In this document: positions 53,201-61,522 of the stretch, in pieces
Numbering within the stretch: the stretch's first letter is position 1
Layout of the letters: each line of letters begins with the position of its first letter
Assembly: GCA_903813345.2 (NCBI GenBank)
Contig: CAIIXF020000009.1
Location: 24,898,740-24,962,739 of the forward strand
Direction of reading: 5' to 3'
DNA from: Owenia fusiformis
Taxonomy: Eukaryota; Annelida; Polychaeta; Sabellida; Oweniidae
DNA: 64,000 nt
Position numbers and translations under genes: made by a program
Notes under the pieces: generated by a model
Databases searched by the model: none
The model's input: the letters and a program-made list of their open reading frames with translations, nothing else
Told to the model about the DNA's origin: nothing

Positions 53201-56200
53201 GTATCTGGTATCAACACTCTTAGTGACGTTTCATATACTCTAGGTAAAGACATAAAAGTCCAAAACCGTGTGAATGGATTGGAATTCAAAGATATACCAT
53301 CTTTGCTAGCTATACCGCCCGGATATATGGAGTTTGAGGTAGTATCAACGATTACTGATTACCCTCCGACTGATGTCACATGCTCATTAAAGATTGATGA
53401 AAAACAGGGACCTGTTAAATATGCAGCAGTGCTCTCAGAGGGAGTTCCACTTTCCATGGAATATACTTACAATGATATGCTTATAGTTGGTGACATTCTT
53501 GCAAATATAACATGTAGCAACCTGCTTAATTCCGAATCAGTAAGTAAAACCATCAGAGTAGAACGTAGAATTGAAGGTGTAAAAATAAATGCTTCGAAAA
53601 CTTATCAAGCAATTGACGAGGAAATAATATATTTCGTCCATTTGTCCAAAGGATCTCATTTTCAAGTTGATTTAGATTTTGGAGATGGAGGATTTGAAAC
53701 GTTTACACGTGATGAATTAATAACCAATTCAACGTATTATCAAATAGTCCACTCATACACAAGGCCTGGCAAATATTTACCCTCGGTTACAATTAAAAAT
53801 AAAGTTTCATCTGTTTTGCATTCCATAAAAGTAGTCGTGTTAGAGAAAGTCAGCGGAGTAGAGATAAGCAGGTTTTACAAAGTCAACGACATTAATGATA
53901 AAGTGAGCTTTGGGCATGGAACAAACAATGATACGTTTCCACGTGAACGATTTGTATATTTCCAAGCAAATCAGAAAACTGGAAATGTACTGGAATACCT
54001 TTGGGACTTTGGTGATGGCAATGTCGAAACAACTTCTGTAGGCTTTGTGAAATATCAATATGCCCTTCCTGGAACCTATGAGGTGATTCTTATAGTCAAA
54101 AATGCTCTGTATTCTGACTCTGATCGGTCTGTTATTCAAATTCAACAAATATGTCAAATTTTCTTGCTTAGTAATAATGGCCCGGCTAAATCGTTCAGTA
54201 ACTTAACATTACTTCTCGAGTTGGACAAGCCTGGTACAAAAGCATGTTATGTTTGGGATATGGGAGATGATTCGTCTTTGGTGATGTATGGTGAAAATCA
54301 TTGTAAGCTTAGGTTTCCAAGTGCTATTTTCAAATACTGGAGACCAAGCGCTACGCTAGAGCATCAGCATACGTATCACACGGAAGATGCATTTAATGTA
54401 AAAGTCACAGGATTTAATGATGTCTCCAGAGCAGAGGAAACTGACGTAGTCGCTATCATTGGGGTGAATTGTGATTACCCCGAAGTGAATATAGATGGCG
54501 ATGGACGACATAAAGACTTACCAGTGACTTATATGCGTTCTGAATGGATCCATGTGCAAGGTTCAGTCATAAAGAAATGCGCTGCCACAAATCGAGTGGT
54601 ATACACATGGAGTATAAAGAGACTTCTTCCAGGAGAAATATACAATGAGAGGATTGAGGAAGACTTCGCATTGGAATCACTGACAACAAATAACCTTGAA
54701 ATAATGTTTCCGCCAAGAACATTTGTTTATGGAGATTACAAATTATTTTTAAATGTATCCATGCAGGGATATCCAGAAGTGTTCAAGTTTGACTTCGTAT
54801 ATTTGAGAATTTCGCCAACGCCTTTGAATATTGAAATCATAGGAGGGAATGCAAGATCTGCAGGATTTAACAACATGCTATTACTTGATGCAGCGACATA
54901 CTCATTTGATCCTGATGATCCATTGGCAAAAGAAACATTTCAGTATATTTGGTACTGTCGCAGAGAGAACGAATCATTTGCGGATATATTCGAGGAACCT
55001 ACCGAGGATCCCACTAGAATACCCGAAGATTATGGTACTACAACTTATACACCTTTAAATATCCCTAAGAATCCACTGTTTTACAACGATACAGAGTTTA
55101 AAGGATGTTTCGGAAATGGCATTGGGCGCTTGAATATAACGAATGGTCAACTTGAAGTTGATACTGGGATTTTAAAACCATTTTCAACCAATGTTTTTCG
55201 AGTCGTTGTTAAATCGGGCACAAAGGATGGGTACTTCGACCAAGCAGTTACCATAGTAGAAGGAACACTTCCAATGATCTTAATCAAGTGAGTAAATATT
55301 TTTAATACATTTACATGCATTTCTGACGATCGCATTCTTATCATTTATCTCTTCCGCTGTTAGGTTTTGCTTAGAACAAAGCATTGGTTTACATATTCGA
55401 GATCTATTTTTCTAATGACTGGCTACATTCGATCCTTTGTCCATATTCCATACCTTGTGTTTAATGTGTCTCGTCTTCCCCTGAAGACAGTAGTGCTTAC
55501 ATATTTTTAGATATAATTTTAATCAGACTAGTCCAAATACATGTATTATAGTAACATATTTAAGGTAACCCATTTTTAGTAATACACTACAATTGGTCAG
55601 TTTAGAGTGTGACCCCTCTCTTATTTCTTAAGGTGCGTTCTAAACTGCAAGTCGAAGATGAACCCATCACAGACGTTCACTGTTCAGGGTAGTTGTGGAT
55701 CATGTCGACCTTCTGAAACAAACCTTATTCAATATACATGGACACTTTTGCTCGAAGATATGAATTCTACAACACATTCTGAAATACACCTCGAGCCATT
55801 ACTTTTGACAAGTAAGTAGTTACAAATGAGTATTTTAACTGAATAGGTAGCCCGCCCGACCATTCTAGAAAACAAAATCTCACATTATATGAAGCTTTGG
55901 CCGAGGAGGTAGGTAGTATATGATATCATACATTTTTTAATAGCATGATTATATATTACAAGTTGGCTTTAATTAATATTAGAACAGAATAATTAAAATA
56001 GATATTGATATCAATTCAGTGTCCGGGGTCAATATATCAATGTCCGTCATAAAACATAATTTCCTTTTCATACCACATTAGAGGGAGTGGGTGGGGGGGG
56101 GGTAAATCTTAATTAATTACGTTTTTGCGGACATTCAAGTATTAACCCGGTCCTTAAAGATAATGATTTTTATGATTTTAGTATATCAGGAAGTAGTGAA

Positions 56201-57036
56201 CAAAACCTTTTTTATGACCTACCAATAAACAAGCTCATCATAGAAACAAGTCACCACCCTCATAATTGTCCAATTATTGTTATGTTTAAGGTGCAATAGG
56301 ATCCAGCCTGGCTTTCAAGAAAAGCGTGCTAATTCCCGGTCAAAGCTACAATCTGAGGCTTGTCGGTCGCTTGCATGGTTATACCGATTCATTCACGGAG
56401 TACCACTTTGTAACAAATCAGCCACCATATGGAGGGTCGTGTGATATGAACCTTAAAGAAGGTAAGGAGTATCAGCCGACTTTTTTGGCGTTGATCCTCA
56501 AAATAGTTGGAAATACCACCCACCAAAACTTATATCATTTAGAATTTTAAATAAAAGAATAAAGATACTTTGTTAAACATATGTTTTGGTTGTCTTAAAC
56601 ACTAGGCTATGCGCTGGATACCAAATTTGTCATAGTTTGTTCAGGCTGGTTAAACCATGGAGAAGAGGACATGTATGGCGCTGGTCTGATATACAGGTAT
56701 AAAGTTGTATTGTTGAGTTATTAGAGTAACACTGTATACATAACAATTATTACAAATTATTTGAAGACACCTGCTTTATACATATAATAATGTTTAATTT
56801 GATTATCATAGTGCATCAACCATATGCATATATATATGCCATATGTTTACCTATTTAGATTTTGGGCAACTCCTAGAGGTGCCTCCGAAAGTCAGCTTTT
56901 GTACTATGGCATCGATCCGTTTACACCAGAGTGTCAACTTCCCCAGGGCAGAATGGAGCACCAATATATCGTAGATATAACTGTGCGAATAGCAAACCCA
57001 ATTGGTGAATATGTCGAAAAATGGCTAGAAGTAAAA
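20209..57036 (+). CDS. giant mucin-SEA-F5/8C-EGF-PKD-REJ protein, polycystin-1/REJ-like (28 exons, 3' end outside window)
   Basis: Exons: 20209-20290, 23843-24177, 24387-24439, 24620-24804, 27247-27615, 27904-32715, 33802-38238, 38742-38950, 40218-40288, 42082-42230, 42532-42640, 42793-43003, 43221-43362, 43480-43563, 43738-45039, 45412-45540, 45639-45761, 47307-47429, 47523-47639, 50935-51051, 51312-51439, 51588-51798, 51986-52132, 52383-55287, 55633-55811, 56291-56461, 56606-56696, 56859-57036. Every junction has AG acceptor and GT donor, phases agree throughout, and the sum is 17,169 nt = 5,723 codons with no stop. The PKD array running into a REJ module places it with polycystin-1/PKDREJ/sea-urchin REJ proteins. 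The mucin blocks suggest a heavily glycosylated extracellular surface protein. GAIN/GPS, PLAT and membrane segments expected of that family are not in the window. Whether all exons occur in one transcript is inferred from phase and order only. Confidence 0.85.
20842..21215. mobile_element. solo copy of MITE family 'A'
   Basis: Starts AGACTAGATGCGAGTAGAAA and matches the outer element at 48782-50825 along its length: ..AAAATTCAGTCAAAGT.., then CCACCTGGTGGTGAAACTGG, ending CTAATCACATCTGAGTT. It is uninterrupted and so shows the pre-insertion form of A. Confidence 0.8.
21216..22677. other. intron 1 of the giant gene, nothing recognised
   Basis: AT-rich intronic DNA with no supported feature other than the repeats listed on either side. 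Confidence 0.4.
22678..22854. repeat. ~177-bp element with short inverted ends
   Basis: GGACCGGTGTAAAAT..TATGGTCC at the left is inverted as GGACCACCTACCATTTTACACCTGG at the right with mismatches. Confidence 0.55.
23195..23752. mobile_element. hairpin-plus-TIR element (type H, copy 1)
   Basis: A ~144-bp hairpin (23195-23338; arms GGTTCAGGATATTGGGATTA / TAATCCCAATATCCTGAACC, loop around GGCCGCAGGT) is followed by an inner inverted pair TTTATCCCATAC (from 23340) / GTATGGGATAAA (to 23752). A GCGGGCAGATATA palindrome lies near 23620-23646. Confidence 0.75.
23843..24804 (+). CDS. exons 2-4: Cys-bearing N-terminus and SEA domain 1
   Basis: Exons 23843-24177, 24387-24439 and 24620-24804 (entry phase 1, internal phases 0 and 2, exit phase 1). 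The first part has three clustered cysteines (GNCHGSCEQC). A SEA domain follows: LYSKYETFAQKSLCRLFGS, then the strand and turn GFRPGSIIVEF containing the G-S-hydrophobic autoproteolysis-type motif, then helices ending TVIESSVTQLLSTI. SEA domains are common in membrane mucins and usually cleave at this turn and stay associated. Several N-x-S/T glycosylation sites are present (NGT, NTT, NET). Confidence 0.82.
25207..27111. mobile_element. hairpin-plus-TIR element (type H, copy 2), 1.9 kb with 8-bp TSD
   Basis: A ~170-bp hairpin at 25205-25374 (arms AAATAGTGACTGCC.. / ..GGCAGTCACTATTT, loop AGCCGCAGGCT) is followed by TTTTATTATATACCC (25374-25388), inverted perfectly at 27096-27110. The whole unit is flanked by AGTATACA at 25199-25206 and 27112-27119. 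The right interior (TGACGTCAGCGGGCAATAG) resembles the same part of copy 1. No transposase frame is visible. Confidence 0.8.
27247..27615 (+). CDS. exon 5: Thr/Ser/acidic linker
   Basis: A 123-residue, non-repetitive stretch rich in Thr, Asp, Glu and Pro (for example EGTTTTELDEIEVP), ending in a hydrophobic Ala/Val/Thr segment (TAKVVATGAVVYATTLIP). Entry and exit are both phase 1. It links SEA 1 to the first mucin block. The terminal hydrophobic patch is moderately long but contains Thr and is not an obvious membrane span. Confidence 0.78.
27904..32715 (+). CDS. exon 6: 4.8-kb single-exon mucin block 1 (PTTASTTDG repeats)
   Basis: One open exon of 1,604 codons (phase 1 in, phase 1 out) made almost entirely of a 9-residue, 27-bp unit with consensus PTTASTTDG, roughly 170 degenerate copies. 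The composition is overwhelmingly Thr, Ser, Ala, Gly and Asp with almost no aromatic residues, as expected of a densely O-glycosylated mucin rod. Copies at 28,480-29,110 are nearly identical and form longer higher-order units, while those at the 3' end are diverged. Because the unit is a multiple of three, other frames also stay open for long stretches; the + frame used here is the one that splices in phase to both neighbours. Confidence 0.9.
32935..33163 (+). other. possible unplaced exon between mucin blocks 1 and 2
   Basis: An open frame reads PQRTPKRLKALQFTRRSMDN and later NPQSTTRPNVYYALDEGD and NRKYRTMYEVGKHLRSPHRR, ending at CAG followed by GCAAGT, the strict consensus of a GC-AG intron donor. 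The peptide is basic and tyrosine-rich, like a cytoplasmic tail, and not mucin-like. Its phase does not join exon 6 or exon 7. It could be a relic, an alternative exon or chance. Confidence 0.25.
33198..33325. repeat. tandem duplication of a ~70-bp unit in the intron between mucin exons
   Basis: AAGAAGTTGCTTTATGCTTA and its flanks occur twice (about 33227 and 33300). Confidence 0.7.
33802..38238 (+). CDS. exon 7: 4.4-kb single-exon mucin block 2 (DGITTESGSTSTLS repeats)
   Basis: A second large exon, 1,479 codons, phase 1 in and out. Its unit is 14 residues (42 bp), consensus DGITTESGSTSTLS, about 80 copies between roughly 34,020 and 37,390. It then gives way to shorter, diverged Thr/Asp-rich motifs (TSESD-, TTAPDI-type). 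The unit is unrelated in length and sequence to that of exon 6, so the blocks expanded independently. The chosen donor (GTACCA at 38239) is not a strong consensus but is the one that keeps phase with the next SEA exon. Reading past it gives a hydrophobic C-terminus (see findings). Confidence 0.88.
38742..42230 (+). CDS. exons 8-10: SEA domain 2
   Basis: Exons 38742-38950, 40218-40288 and 42082-42230. A short Thr run (TKSTTTTTLTTTTL) and a Cys pair (RCGESC) lead into ATNLEFTNAFLDPESEEYKA and DDVRRA. Then come LIATISEDP, the turn REGSVIVDYIVVVESYVRP (G-S-V-I-V at the expected cleavage position), a helix and IQETATIST. Internal intron phases (0, then 2 inside the Arg codon before the turn) are the same as in SEA 1. 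The intron between exons 8 and 9 holds an 8-bp-TSD transposon and the next intron holds a mariner-like element. Confidence 0.84.
38996..39808. mobile_element. 813-bp element with 8-bp TSD in the SEA-2 intron
   Basis: Inverted ends GTAGCCTTGCCCAAGTCGGT / ACCGACTTGGGCAAGGCTAC are flanked by CCTATTTG on both sides. An 8-bp duplication fits a hAT-type non-autonomous element. The arms continue to pair inward for some tens of bases. Confidence 0.82.
40182..40202. repeat. (TA)n microsatellite
   Basis: A TATATATATATATA run shortly before exon 9. Confidence 0.85.
40589..41774. mobile_element. 1.19-kb non-autonomous Tc1/mariner-type element
   Basis: 31-bp inverted ends start CAGGGTGTTCCAAAAGTAAC (right end has the complement with two changes), with TA on both sides. 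The inside lacks a transposase frame and contains a 120-bp direct repeat at 41283-41402 and 41599-41718. Confidence 0.87.
42532..43362 (+). CDS. exons 11-13: F5/8 type C (discoidin) domain
   Basis: Exons 42532-42640, 42793-43003 and 43221-43362 give RGIPSSKLTSSSNYDTTMAA, then WSASSLNTDQYIQVDLGTN, TVTAIATQGRHGSDEWVTSY, FLGNTDRDT and ASAVRVNPRTWSGRISMRFD. These follow the discoidin pattern in order (I.dS.itaSS, QWlqVDLG, v..i.tQGr, F.GN.D, aryvRi.P..w.g.i.lR.E). Such domains bind phospholipid heads or glycans. The cysteine that normally opens the domain is absent and the closing Gly-Cys is Gly-Ser here, so the usual terminal disulphide appears missing. Phases in, internal and out: 1, 2, 0, 1. 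Confidence 0.85.
43480..43563 (+). CDS. exon 14: short Ser/Thr linker
   Basis: 28 residues (AQAPSSTLTYSESSLGEF and onward), phase 1 in and out, between the discoidin domain and mucin block 3. The acceptor is TTTTTAAG and the donor GTAAGT. With one N-x-T site it looks like a small glycosylated spacer. Supported only by phase, splice motifs and composition. Confidence 0.65.
43738..45039 (+). CDS. exon 15: mucin block 3 (SSAPSLDMSTASE repeats)
   Basis: A 434-codon exon, phase 1 in and out. It has a third, independent repeat unit of 13 residues (39 bp), consensus SSAPSLDMSTASE, well preserved at 43,830-44,110 and drifting toward STSTSDMTTASE 3' of that. The aspartate-methionine pair recurs in almost every copy. 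It is Ser/Thr-rich with Pro, as in the other two blocks, and precedes the EGF domains. Confidence 0.86.
45412..45761 (+). CDS. exons 16-17: two calcium-binding EGF-like domains
   Basis: Exon 16 (45412-45540) opens with the calcium motif DIDEC; exon 17 (45639-45761) opens with DINEC. Both carry six cysteines, and the central loops (HTCTGYSYCNNT and HSCTGYSYCKNT) are nearly the same, so the pair is a recent tandem duplicate. Each exon is one domain, phase 1 on both sides. The cbEGF aromatic/Gly segments (GFECLC, SFDCPC) are present. Confidence 0.88.
46105..47060. mobile_element. ~955-bp old foldback element between EGF 2 and EGF 3
   Basis: GTTGATATCAACGAC at the left pairs with TTCGTTGGTATCAAC at the right. 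Inner arms (ATGCTACCTTGATGTCAACA / TGTGATGACACCAAAATAGC) also pair, with divergence. GGAGGATACAAAATATT recurs inside in both orientations. Confidence 0.7.
47307..51051 (+). CDS. exons 18-20: three calcium-binding EGF-like domains
   Basis: Exons 47307-47429 (DVDEC, NIGSYVCECDPGY), 47523-47639 (DVNEC, TIGSHFCLCDDGY) and 50935-51051 (DVNEC, EPGTFRCDCNFGF). All are class 1-1 single-domain exons with six cysteines and the Asn/Asp hydroxylation-type C-x-N/D region. The intron before exon 20 is enlarged by a MITE with TIRs (47783-48633) and by the nested transposon cluster at 48782-50825. Confidence 0.9.
47783..48633. mobile_element. ~850-bp MITE with GGGGCAAAACGGCCC ends
   Basis: AGGGAACATGGGGCAAAGCG at the left is inverted as CGTTTTGCCCCATGTTCCCC at the right. 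The GGGGCAAAACGGCCC motif recurs inside. The internal ORF (47896-48351) shows no recognisable product. Confidence 0.82.
49093..50752. mobile_element. Tc1/mariner-type element 'B' (copy 2), itself interrupted
   Basis: Long inverted ends CAGGGTGTTAAAAAAAAAAC..GCAACCCAAAGAAATCGC / complement are flanked by TA at 49091-49092 and 50753-50754. It is homologous to 1-337 apart from an insert. No transposase frame is seen. Confidence 0.87.
49747..50654. mobile_element. 908-bp element 'C' nested in B
   Basis: Flanked by AGT on both sides; copy 1 of B reads straight through at this site (ACACAGTCTCTTC). Ends are imperfect inverted repeats of about 28 bp sharing CTGGGGACAATT exactly. Interior is non-coding. 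Confidence 0.85.
50868..50890. repeat. poly-A tract
   Basis: A run of about 22 A just upstream of the acceptor of exon 20. Confidence 0.9.
51312..51798 (+). CDS. exons 21-22: SEA domain 3
   Basis: Exons 51312-51439 and 51588-51798. FSLTLRVLRINDSIVEYND and LTSSVLEDS lead to VDNALRHSLLSSDYVAVRVQ and the turn GFSNGSLIVEMHVYTNDG, with G-S-L-I-V at the cleavage position. Entry phase is 1, the first internal intron is phase 0 as in the other two SEA domains, and exit is phase 1. The second internal (phase 2) intron seen in SEA 1 and 2 is missing, which fits intron loss. It sits between EGF 5 and EGF 6. Confidence 0.82.
51986..52132 (+). CDS. exon 23: sixth calcium-binding EGF-like domain
   Basis: Opens DVDECSNADWNDCGDNSNC and continues NNTVGQYTCSC and RPGRMC, again a class 1-1 single-domain exon with six cysteines. 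The spacing between cysteines 5 and 6 is longer than usual. It is the last module before the PKD exon. Confidence 0.88.
52250..52277. repeat. (TTTA)n microsatellite
   Basis: About seven TTTA units in the intron before the PKD exon. Confidence 0.9.
52383..55287 (+). CDS. exon 24: 2.9-kb exon with PKD repeats running into the REJ region
   Basis: 968 codons, phase 1 in, phase 2 out. Clear PKD (Ig-like beta-sandwich) repeats are marked by the DFGDG and H-x-Y/F...G-x-Y motifs: TIDFGDGT with HTYTNPGNYTVTV; NVTYGDGIS with HTFQTTGNF; LDFGDGGF with HSYTRPGKY; YLWDFGDGN with YQYALPGTYEV; CYVWDMGDDSS with HQHTYHTEDAF. Two more degenerate repeats lie between them (QYNATLLGSSNVRVNCSN and EYTYNDMLIVGDILANITCS). 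After the last repeat, NCDYPEVNIDGDG, KCAATNRVVYTWSI and DPDDPLAKETFQYIWYC fit the start of a REJ domain. One exon holding the whole array is notable beside the finely split neighbours. Many N-glycosylation sites are present. Confidence 0.92.
55633..57036 (+). CDS. exons 25-28: REJ module (continues beyond window)
   Basis: Exons 55633-55811, 56291-56461, 56606-56696 and 56859-57036. They read SCGSCRPSETNLIQYTWTLL, then SYNLRLVGRLHGYTDSFTEY, the REJ hallmark VTNQPPYGGSCDMNLKEG, then FVIVCSGWLNHGEED and LIYRFWATPRG, and QLPQGRMEHQYIVDITVRI. This is the order of the REJ (receptor for egg jelly) region of polycystin-1 and PKDREJ. The module ends phase 0 with donor GTAAGT at 57037. GPS, PLAT and transmembrane exons should follow beyond 64000. 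Confidence 0.9.
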
Positions 57037-58303
57037 GTAAGTTTTTGCTTCAGATAGTCCTTTTTATATTCTTGTTTAATGTTAAACTTGAGAATAAAAA
57101 TGCGAACTATATTTACTGTTACAGAATATGTATTTAGAGGTATAATCAAATATAGATCATGTACTTTATAAGCATAATCGTTGCAAAATCTTTCGTTACG
57201 AATATGCTTGATGTTTTACTTTTTTGATCAGTTTTGTTTTATTGCACATGTACACATCACCATATAACATTCATATACCCTCTGTAAAGAAAGAAAGGTG
57301 CATATGGTCCTTTATCAGTCATAACATTTTCCAAATTTTGTATAATATTACTAAACTCTTGGAAACACATGACATAACTATTATGAATAACTGGAGGAAA
57401 TTTAAAAAAAATGAAATGAAAATTAGCAATGGTTAAACACGTTGTCTCACAAACTCACTAATGTGACACTTTCCTTTAAATTACGTCATACATTACAATT
57501 TGCTATTATATAGTGTAATACATTTCCTCTCAGCCTAGGACATACTTTTCTAAATGTTATATTATTCATACCATAGTAAAGCCCGTCCCAAACTGGTCAT
57601 AACTGACAGGTTTGAAATAAACATTGACACACTGACAGAAAATTATGGAAATGCCAAAACCCGTCTAATAGCAGTGAAATTAGGGATATGATGTAACCAC
57701 TTTGCTCAAAAAATACATCTATATATCACATATCTGATCTGACATCAATTTCGGTATGCATAAGCTAAGTATAGGATGAAACCATATTTATGCGTCCTTG
57801 AGAAAGATTGAGGGTTATAATTATCTTACCATTTCAAGTTAATTGTAAACAGGATCTTAAGAGGTTCTGGACAAATCATTTGATTCTGGACTTGTCATAT
57901 TTTATTTTCAACAAAATCACATCCAAGGGTTGAATTTTTATTAGCTATTTAGAGAGTGAGTCCTGCCTAGTATTAATTTCAATAAAAAAGTTAAAATAGA
58001 ACCCTATTTGAGAGTCAATCTAATACTTACATTACATTAATTTGATAAATTAAGGCAAATCCTGAAATATTTTTAAAGTGCGTTTTTTAATGAAATATTA
58101 TCCAGCAAGTATTTAAATGAAACGGTCTTATTTAAATACAAATCATAACATGATATTTTTCATGAAACATTTTTCAATGAAATTCAATTGAAGGGTCAAG
58201 ATAAAACGAGCTAATTTAGGTGAAAACCCTTACATGATGATGTGTTTTCATAACTTCTTTCATAAAATTCCATCAAGGGGTGAAGATAAAATGATCGAAT
58301 TTA
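57037..58303. other. start of a long intron of the giant gene, nothing recognised
   Basis: AT-rich intronic DNA. From about 57,950 there are loosely repeated phrases (AATTCCATCAAGGGGTGAAG, ATCCAATGGTCAAGGT). No exon continuing the REJ module is apparent. Confidence 0.4.
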
Positions 58304-59193
58304 AGTGATTTAAGGATCACGAGAATATGTTTTCTTTGATATTTTCTATGAAATCCCATCCAATGGTCAAGGTAAAATTTTGAATTTGATTTGGTCACGT
58401 GTTCGAAAGATCCATATAAGGCCCATAGAACCATATAGGAACGTCATTTTGAATGTCACGTGATAGATCCATATAAGGCTTTTAGAACCATTTATGGAAA
58501 GATGAGGGAAGCCCCTGACACCTGTTTCACGATTTTTATGCACTTCATTATTGTACCGAAGTTTGCCGATTCGATTCGTCGTATTTCGGAATCCTGGTGA
58601 CAATTTTATACTCCATTGGAGTATTTTTGACCTACTTCTTATGACGGAAATTCCCGAACCTTGTTCGGATTAATCCGTATTTTCTGACCTACTTTATCTA
58701 CCGAGATTTCACGAGTTAACATTCGTCTCATTCCGGAATCCTGGTCCTGGTCCTGGAATTTTATACTCCATTGGAGTATTTTTGATCTACTTTTTCTGGA
58801 TTTTGCCCTACTTATTATATCTTGACAACAAGCAAATCAAAAAGTTCGACATGAACGGGTCTCGATCAACTAACCTAGACTATGGAAGCCAGGCACGCTA
58901 ACCATGAGACCAACGAGCTACCGATATGAAAGAACAAAAGTATTATATATTTATACCGAGCGTCAATTCAAAATGATCCTCACTTTTGTCTCCACTTAAA
59001 TACGACTCGTCAGTTGTATCCAGAATAGTAGAACGCCTATGGCGCTAGTGAATAACCAAGTCCCAGGTGAGTGGTTCGTATCCCTCCATGATATACTATT
59101 TTTGTTTTATTAAATACGACAGAAAGGAGCAAGGTGTAGGTTGAAAACAAGACGTTAGTTTGTTTCAAAACAGTTTGGAAACATTAATCTCTG
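58304..59193. repeat. left arm of an ~890-bp inverted repeat
   Basis: Reverse complement of 63117-64000 with few differences. It runs from AGTGATTTAAGGATCACG to ACATTAATCTCTG and contains a tRNA-like module on the minus strand at about 58857-58925. Confidence 0.92.
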
Positions 59194-59944
59194 GAACATT
59201 ATTTTTTCAACACTGATACAAATTTCCCTGACATTTCCCTGACATTTCCCTGACATGTCTACCGTTTCAAAATTCCCGGTCATCTTTGGCCCTTTTGACC
59301 TAATTTTAAAATTACCTGACATTTCCAGCACTTGGAAAATCAAGTCAATTTCCCTGACATTTCCAGGTGTGTATGAACCCTGGAAATATCCCACTGGCTC
59401 GCCCTATGAATCGCTAGCACAGATTGGATTGATTAGTGTTTCAAAATGGTGGACGAAGTGTTTGATTAGATAATTTACATATTAAGCTCCTTAAAGGGGC
59501 AACAAGGCCTGTACATAGAAAATTCGAAATTTTTTACATTTTCTGAATTTTTAGGGCAACATTTGGCTTTAACATCTTTTTTTATACATTTTTTCTTAAA
59601 ATGTATGGATAAACAATAAAATTTCAGCATTAAGCAGTGCAAATTCAGTTCAAAGCTTCTATGAAGGGAGTCCAACTTATAGATTTTGAAAATCCGACTC
59701 GTTTAAAGAAGAATATCAGCATCTTAAATCACGCCTTGTGATCATACAAAATGGATGGAGGGGGGGGGGGGTAGGCGATTTCTGCAAGAAAACTCAACAA
59801 ATTTGGAAGATTTATTTTTTTCAAGGTAAAATTTACAACTGAATTGCCAAATGAATAGGCGCAGTGCATGGCAAAATATGTAAGGTCTTCTAGTATTTTT
59901 TGAACTGATACGCTTCTAAGATATGAGATCTATTATAAAAGGCG

Positions 59945-59970
59945 CATCATCATCATCATCATCATCATCA
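59945..59970. repeat. (CAT)n microsatellite
   Basis: About eight CAT units. Confidence 0.9.
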
Positions 59971-60055
59971 ACGTGCAAAAGTCAATGTTTTTGCTATAAA
60001 TCAGGCAACAATGGTCTACACGACCTGTAATAAATAGGTATGAGGGGCGTTATTA

Positions 60056-60847
60056 GAGAATTTTCGTTATAAGTTTTTTAAAAACTTATACGTATACTTA
60101 TACTTATAAACCCAATAAACAAGGTGTTTCATAATTTCCTAATTCGTCGGGAAATATCTCCTAGGACGGTAATAAAAAGGGCCAATGGCATACCATCCGT
60201 ACCCCCTTGATGTAAAGCATGTTTCGTTGTGTCATATGTGTTTTCTAGAATCAAATAGGCTGATATAGCACACGGGTTTTACAGATTTATCTACTCTCAA
60301 ATATATTTTTTGTAGATGATCGTTTTGAATCACCTTGTAGAAATAACGAAGGGAGAATTAGTTCAGCTAATGAATGAGTCGAGCTATTTGATTGGATACT
60401 ATGCCTATTCAGCCGATTAATTTTAATAAGCCATTCTGGTCAGTAGGTCCATACATATACTATGCAGAGATCCAACTCTGTAAGTTTATAATCTGCGTAT
60501 AAAGGCCCTTTTATACGTAAAAACTTAAAAATTGACCTTATAATTTCATGAGAACTTTGAAATGATCGACTCGTTCGTGTAGTGATTCACTTTAAAGGGT
60601 CTTGTTTATCGTACACTACAAGGACCCGTCAACTAGAATTTAGTTTATCGTGTTCATAATTGACACTAGCAAAGGACATTGTATTCGCAGTCCCTAGTTG
60701 ATGATGAAGCTGGACTATATCGGGAATAGTTATGCCCCACTTGGTACAGATTATGAAAATCAATTTGAATTGATTTTAGTTCGACAAGACCCTTTAAACT
60801 ATAAGTATACGTATAAGTTTTTGAAACAACTTATAACGAAAATTCTC
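60056..60847. mobile_element. 792-bp MITE with TATTA duplication
   Basis: GAGAATTTTCGTTATAAGTT at the left is inverted at the right (AACTTATAACGAAAATTCTC), and the pairing continues through ..ACTTATACGTATACTTATA. TATTA flanks both sides. Confidence 0.83.
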
Positions 60848-61300
60848 TATTATCACAACACTGACATTGCTCACTTTTTAAAGTTGTTTCAAAGCGTTAT
60901 ATGTAAATGGGCGTGTCGAAGGCCCGTGTGTGGCAATAAAATAACTCGAACTTCAAATTAAAATATATATAAAATAGTATATTTCAAACTTCAATGTTTA
61001 AAATACAATGCTCTGTAATGTACAACATGAACTCTTACAGCAACTACTGACAAGCCAACACCCAATGCAAACTCAGCTACATGTGAGTGAGAAAGACCAT
61101 ATAGGGGAACAATAGATATATAAAACTGACACAGTTTGCATAGTTGAATAACTCAAGGTTTAAAAGAGTAAAACTGCAAACAACCTACTTAGGGACCTGT
61201 TATATTGAGATGAATAGGGATTGATTAATATGAACAGTAATAATATAAAATGTGAAAATGACCATGTTACACAAACAAAAAATAACCCCATTGTTACAAA

Positions 61301-61522
61301 ATCACAAAAAGTGAAATATCTATTCTTGTATTGCATTTTCGTTCACTGGACATATTTTAATTGCATTGCTATTAGATACATTTTAAGGGTGATATGAAAA
61401 TTGAACCACGAAAACAGATGTACTTTAAGTTAAAGGGAACTTTCTACCATACCCGCCATGCTATCTGACCCGAACGAGTCACCTTGTGGTGAGATTGGTA
61501 ACTACCTGCTCGCATCTGCGTT
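61301..61522. mobile_element. truncated copy of MITE family 'A'
   Basis: Matches the 3' half of A (CACAAAAAGTGAAATATCT, ACTGGACATATTTTAATTG, GTAACTACCTGCTCGCATCT). It lacks the left end. Confidence 0.75.
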
